Assembly (NCBI GenBank): GCA_017461345.1
Contig: JAFTYP010000013.1
Coordinates: 183,944-247,943, forward strand
Origin: Bacteroidaceae bacterium
Lineage (GTDB): Bacteria > Bacteroidota > Bacteroidia > Bacteroidales > Bacteroidaceae
Length of the DNA stretch: 64,000 nucleotides
Direction: 5' to 3'
This document shows, in pieces, positions 61,284 to 64,000 of this stretch. The stretch's first letter is position 1, and each line of letters opens with the position of its first letter. The position numbers were made by a program, and so were the translations under genes. The notes below the pieces were generated by a model that worked only from the letters and a program-made list of their open reading frames with translations, was not told where the DNA came from and did no database searches.

Positions 61284-62507
61284 ATGAAGGTAAAATTGAA
61301 AATCTCGTTCTATCTGAGAGCGAACTACTTTAACAGACTGGGAGAATCACCCATTAACATAAGGGTATTCTTGAATGGTGAGAAAAGATATTTCGGTTCT
61401 ACAGGATTCTTCGTAAACCGCAATATGTGGGACAATAATGCCGACCGTGTTATAGGTCGTACTCCCAGTGCGCGAACCATCAACATGGCTCTCAATGAGA
61501 TAGAGCTTAAGATCTGTGACATAGCCAGGTCTCGTGAAGGAGATAGTGGCTTTACTGTTGAGAAGCTTTATAGCCTCTATGCTGGCAAAGACAAGACAAT
61601 AACTAACTTCGTCGAGTTCTTTGAGGATTTCATAGAGAGCGTAGAACAGCAGGTTGGTCATGGAAAATCTGCCGCCACTGCACAGAAATACAAAACCACA
61701 AAGAAGCATTTTTTAAGCTTCTTGAAGAGCAAGCATGGCTGGACTTCAGTTTCTCCTTTTGATGTGACTCCTGCCTTAATCTCAGATTTTGGCATCTATC
61801 TTCGAACCATTGGTGGTATGCAGGCAAACACTGCTACCAAAACTCTCAAGACATTGAAAACCGTTACGATTCAAGCTCAGAAGGTTGGTTTTCTGGATCA
61901 TGACCCGTTTATCAACCAGCGATTCCATCTCAAACCAGTTGACAGAGGATTTCTTACTGAAGAAGAGATTGAAGTTCTGATGTCAAAACAGTTCGACGTT
62001 AAGCGTCTTGAACATGTTCGTGACATATTTGTGTTCTCATGCTTCACAGGCCTTGCATATATAGATGTTTCCAATCTTACGGAAGAGAACATTGTTACCC
62101 TCGGTGGAACAGATTGGATTATGACCAAAAGACAAAAAACGAGCATTACGGAGAATGTGCCGATACTCGATGTTGCAAGGGAGATTATAAACAAATACCA
62201 TTCATCTGCTGACAGGAACGGTCGTCTGTTGCCGATACTCTCAAATCAGAAGATGAATGCGTATCTGAAGGAAATAGCCGATTTGTGCGGCATAAAGAAA
62301 CGTCTCTCCTATCACATGGCCAGACATACTTATGCCACCCTGCTACTTTCCAAAGGCGTACCAATGGAAACAGTTTCAAAGCTTCTTGGGCACACCAACA
62401 TCAAAACCACGCAAATATACGCTCGAATCACCAATAAGAAGATTGAGCAGGATGTTATGCGTGTTGCAGACCAGCTGAATGCATTTAGCAATTTTGGCAA
62501 GGTATAG
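61284..62507 (+). CDS. int: Tyrosine-type site-specific integrase
   Basis: The 407-aa recombinase has an N-terminal arm-binding domain (about residues 1-100), a SAM-like core-binding domain (about 110-215, NFVEFFEDFIESVEQQVGHG) and the catalytic domain with HxxR at H344-R347 (HMARHTYATLLLSKG), GHTNIKTTQIYARI around 370-382 and the nucleophile Tyr379. The usual first catalytic Arg position (TGLR in many families) is TGLAY here (A258); several Bacteroidetes integrases, such as the CTnDOT one, also lack that Arg. The gene is next to tRNA-Ser and faces away from it. Confidence 0.92.
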   Translation: MKVKLKISFYLRANYFNRLGESPINIRVFLNGEKRYFGSTGFFVNRNMWDNNADRVIGRTPSARTINMALNEIELKICDIARSREGDSGFTVEKLYSLYAGKDKTITNFVEFFEDFIESVEQQVGHGKSAATAQKYKTTKKHFLSFLKSKHGWTSVSPFDVTPALISDFGIYLRTIGGMQANTATKTLKTLKTVTIQAQKVGFLDHDPFINQRFHLKPVDRGFLTEEEIEVLMSKQFDVKRLEHVRDIFVFSCFTGLAYIDVSNLTEENIVTLGGTDWIMTKRQKTSITENVPILDVAREIINKYHSSADRNGRLLPILSNQKMNAYLKEIADLCGIKKRLSYHMARHTYATLLLSKGVPMETVSKLLGHTNIKTTQIYARITNKKIEQDVMRVADQLNAFSNFGKV

Positions 62508-62822
62508 TTGTTCTATTGCCAGGACTTCTGCATTTTACTTGCTACTCCCATCAGACATGCAAAAAGTTTGGTGGGATTTTTTCTGTCCAAAAGAAAAGAC
62601 AAATTCCAGTCCATATATTTGTTTGGTTTGCTCTGTTTATATAATACAGAATATTGGAGCAAACAAACGATATGTGTTTTGTCCGAAACATTTTGTGTAC
62701 ATAATCACAATGGACTAAACTAAACCAAACCATCGAACAACGATTTTTTCTTTTTGCCAGTAATAATTGTGCTGTTATAGTAGCAGGAATCCTCCTCAAC
62801 CGCGTTTGGGACTGCGTGACAA
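62508..62822. other. Non-coding stretch after the integrase
   Basis: No credible gene. Minus-strand TACCTTTG (62838-62831, reading toward the integrase) matches the -7 promoter consensus, though it lies inside the next short minus-strand ORF. Confidence 0.4.
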
Positions 62823-62960
62823 TTAGGTTGCAAAGGTATCTCTTATGGCCGTACTCTGTGAAAGGTCAAGCCGCTGGTTTGCCGCAAAATCTCCACCTTG
62901 CAGGTCGTATTTGGCTGTCAAAACCTTGCACGAGAGCCATAAGACCTTTTTAGGCAACAT
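62823..62960 (-). CDS. 45-residue possible ORF or remnant in the mobile element
   Basis: On the minus strand an ATG at 62960 opens MLPKKVLWLSCKVLTAKYDL, then QGGDFAANQRLDLSQSTAIR, ending at TAA 62825. The composition (GGDF, RLDLSQSTAIRDTF) looks protein-like and is unlike the surrounding spacer. It could be a small gene or the end of a decayed one. No function recognised. Confidence 0.35.
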   Translation of the reverse strand: MLPKKVLWLSCKVLTAKYDLQGGDFAANQRLDLSQSTAIRDTFAT

Positions 62961-63025
62961 AATTGTTTCACTCCATTCCCAAACATAGTTGCTCTACGGA
63001 AGGGAAGTAAAAAAGAATCAAGACT

Positions 63026-63211
63026 ATGGGTTACTACGATTTCTGCGAGAACGCATCAGACATTATCGGCTGCTTCTGTACGCTTGTCCTTGCCTACAAG
63101 GGACACCGTGAGGGCAGAGTGGTTCAGGACTTTGGCACCAGTCTCATTGTCGAACTGACGAATGGCAGGGAGATAGAGGTGTCTCGTGACGAGATTATCC
63201 TAGACGATTGA
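63026..63211 (+). CDS. Small hypothetical protein of the mobile element
   Basis: The 61-aa product begins MGYYDFCENASDIIGCFCTL and ends VEVSRDEIILDD-like (REIEVSRDEIILDD). A hydrophobic stretch in the first half is followed by a short basic-acidic tail (KGHREGRVVQDFGTSLIVEL). The first half has three Cys. Not recognised. It lies alone between the integrase and the integrase remnant, consistent with cargo of the element. Confidence 0.55.
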   Translation: MGYYDFCENASDIIGCFCTLVLAYKGHREGRVVQDFGTSLIVELTNGREIEVSRDEIILDD

Positions 63212-63667
63212 TTTCCAATGATGACTACTGAAAATGCTTGCTTCCCTGTCGGGAGGTGGGCATCTTTTTCTTTTGGTCGAAAAAGATGCGAAGTCCCTTT
63301 TATATGTGCGGACAGACTGTTTCCTGCCGGGAACGACCGTTATCCATCGCTATCGACCGTATGCGATGGCTTGCCACCGCATACGACTACATACATGAAA
63401 TAAATCTGTTAAATGAATCTCCTCGGATGTTTTTTTACTTAATATTTCATGTTGCTTTTGGAGATTCACATGAGTGTATATCTGTGTTGTCACAACAGAA
63501 CTATGACCAAGCAAATGCTGAATATATGGATATTAAGTAGCAAAGCAAACGATTTGGTAACTGAACACCTGTCGCAATCCGTAAATTCTTGCTTAGTACC
63601 AACAATGCGAGAAAATCGCTTTTTGCTGTTTCCCAACCATTTACGTTTGGCTTCTTCAATTCTGTAA
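63212..63667. other. Stretch with two hairpins, no convincing gene
   Basis: A stem GCATCTTTTTC/GAAAAAGATGC (63260-63270 and 63279-63289) could terminate the 61-aa gene. A second, CGTATGCGATGG/CCACCGCATACG (63358-63369 and 63374-63385), has one wobble pair. Overlapping short frames look accidental. Confidence 0.45.
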
Positions 63668-63892
63668 TCGTTTTCTAAGTTAATTGTTTTCCACTGCTTA
63701 AGACATGGGTTCGCTACGCTTGCTCTGAGTAAGGGTGTTCCGATTGAGAGTGTAAGCCGAGTATTGGGACATACCAACATTACCACAACACAAAAGTATG
63801 CGAAGATTACCACTGAGAAAATCGACAAGGATTTGACTATGTTCGGCAACCGACTTAATCAATCGTTTAGTGAAATCTCAATAGCAATGTAA
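63668..63892 (+). pseudogene. Remnant of a second tyrosine integrase
   Basis: Open only after a TAA at 63665-63667, this frame reads RHGFATLALSKGVPIESVSR, VLGHTNITTTQKYAKITTEK, then IDKDLTMFGNRLN and ends SFSEISIAM at TAA 63890. That is the C-terminal catalytic part of an integrase (HxxR, GHTN and the Tyr), homologous in pattern to 62313-62490 of the intact integrase but not identical. The N-terminal two thirds are missing. No start codon is present at the left, and the upstream bases look foreign to it. Confidence 0.8.
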
Positions 63893-63894
63893 CT

Positions 63895-64000
63895 ATGGAA
63901 CGAGCAATTATAACAATCAGCGAAAATGGCAAGGTAAATATTCCAAGCGGTAATGTTTGGATGTCCGAAATGGAATTGGTGGAGTTGTTCGGGATATTAG
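63895..64000 (+). CDS. Start of a hypothetical gene of the mobile element (cut by window edge)
   Basis: ATG 63895, 2 nt after the integrase remnant stop, opens MERAIITISENGKVNIPSGN, then VWMSEMELVELFGIL to the window end. This resembles small proteins next to integrases in Bacteroidales integrative elements. Function unknown. Confidence 0.6.
   Translation, partial: MERAIITISENGKVNIPSGNVWMSEMELVELFGIL

Larger units (their letters stand above)
60846..64000 (+). mobile_element. Integrative element at the tRNA-Ser 3' end (right part outside the window)
   Basis: Directly downstream of tRNA-Ser are a terminator, repeated candidate integrase-binding sites, a tyrosine integrase gene, small ORFs, an integrase remnant and the start of another ORF. 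This is the classic layout of an element integrated at a tRNA gene. The second attachment site is not in the window, so the right end cannot be set, and the left end is assigned to the tRNA 3' end by analogy. Confidence 0.65.

Noticed and set aside
63490-63849. 119-codon minus-strand frame across the integrase remnant
   Set aside because: It overlaps the remnant antisense. A central Lys/Glu-rich part (63545-63700) could be a foreign fragment, but no protein family was recognised.

Overview
The window looks like a chromosomal segment of a Bacteroidales bacterium, most likely Prevotellaceae. The indicators are ECF sigma/anti-sigma/TonB-barrel trios, SusC/SusD pairs, calycin-like plus dockerin secreted proteins, a recurrent C-terminal tail (Y-N-[LVI]-S-G-[RQ]-R ... 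GKK-[IV]), and promoters of the Bacteroidetes -33 TTTG / -7 TAnnTTTG type. No species can be named from the sequence alone.

Layout. 1-4246: ECF sigma factor (cut by the window edge), short FecR-like anti-sigma factor and STN-containing outer-membrane barrel, each overlapping the next and all three carrying in-frame repeat tracts. 4346-6558 (minus): coiled-coil protein, ZapA and RNase Y. 6617-11226: a divergent pair of exopolysaccharide-type genes (a polyprenyl sugar-phosphotransferase homologue with degraded catalytic motifs plus a hypothetical; and a Wzc-like tyrosine autokinase). 11405-14555: ThiD-like kinase and a secreted M6 metalloprotease. 15034-31751: two consecutive trios of fasciclin lipoprotein, SusC and SusD, with no enzymes. 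32397-37549: dockerin/calycin secreted protein, DUF4105/Lnb-like membrane protein, large secreted Ig-like protein and a 52-aa peptide. 37635-44926: housekeeping genes miaA, M23/LysM peptidase, ndk and pyrC, then another outer-membrane barrel with a Gly/Arg-rich tail. 45305-55979: AraC regulator divergent from a rhamnoside-degradation operon (GH78, GH106-like, secreted lectin-like protein). 56202-60679: phospholipase D family, MaoC hydratase, a winged-helix-like protein with sliding-clamp-like motifs, and a BACON-like lipoprotein/BRCT/DUF554 operon. 60769-64000: tRNA-Ser(TGA) followed by the start of an integrative element (tyrosine integrase, accessory ORFs and a remnant of a second integrase).

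The most unusual signals are non-coding or modular. (1) Three intergenic regions (11269, 40287, 56112) each hold exactly four copies of a palindromic GGTTAACC box spaced 21-23 nt, a dispersed array I cannot assign to a known class. (2) Heptanucleotide tracts sit inside all three genes of the sigma/anti-sigma/barrel operon; their unit length is not a multiple of three, so unit gain or loss would shift the frame. (3) Mutually exclusive long hairpins lie just beyond the second SusD gene. (4) The FAS1-SusC-SusD trio occurs twice. (5) A lectin-like module is shared by three adjacent secreted proteins.

All assignments come from reading the sequence and its translations; no database search was run. 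Housekeeping calls (rny, zapA, miaA, ndk, pyrC, the tRNA) are firm. Functions of secreted and hypothetical proteins are family-level only.
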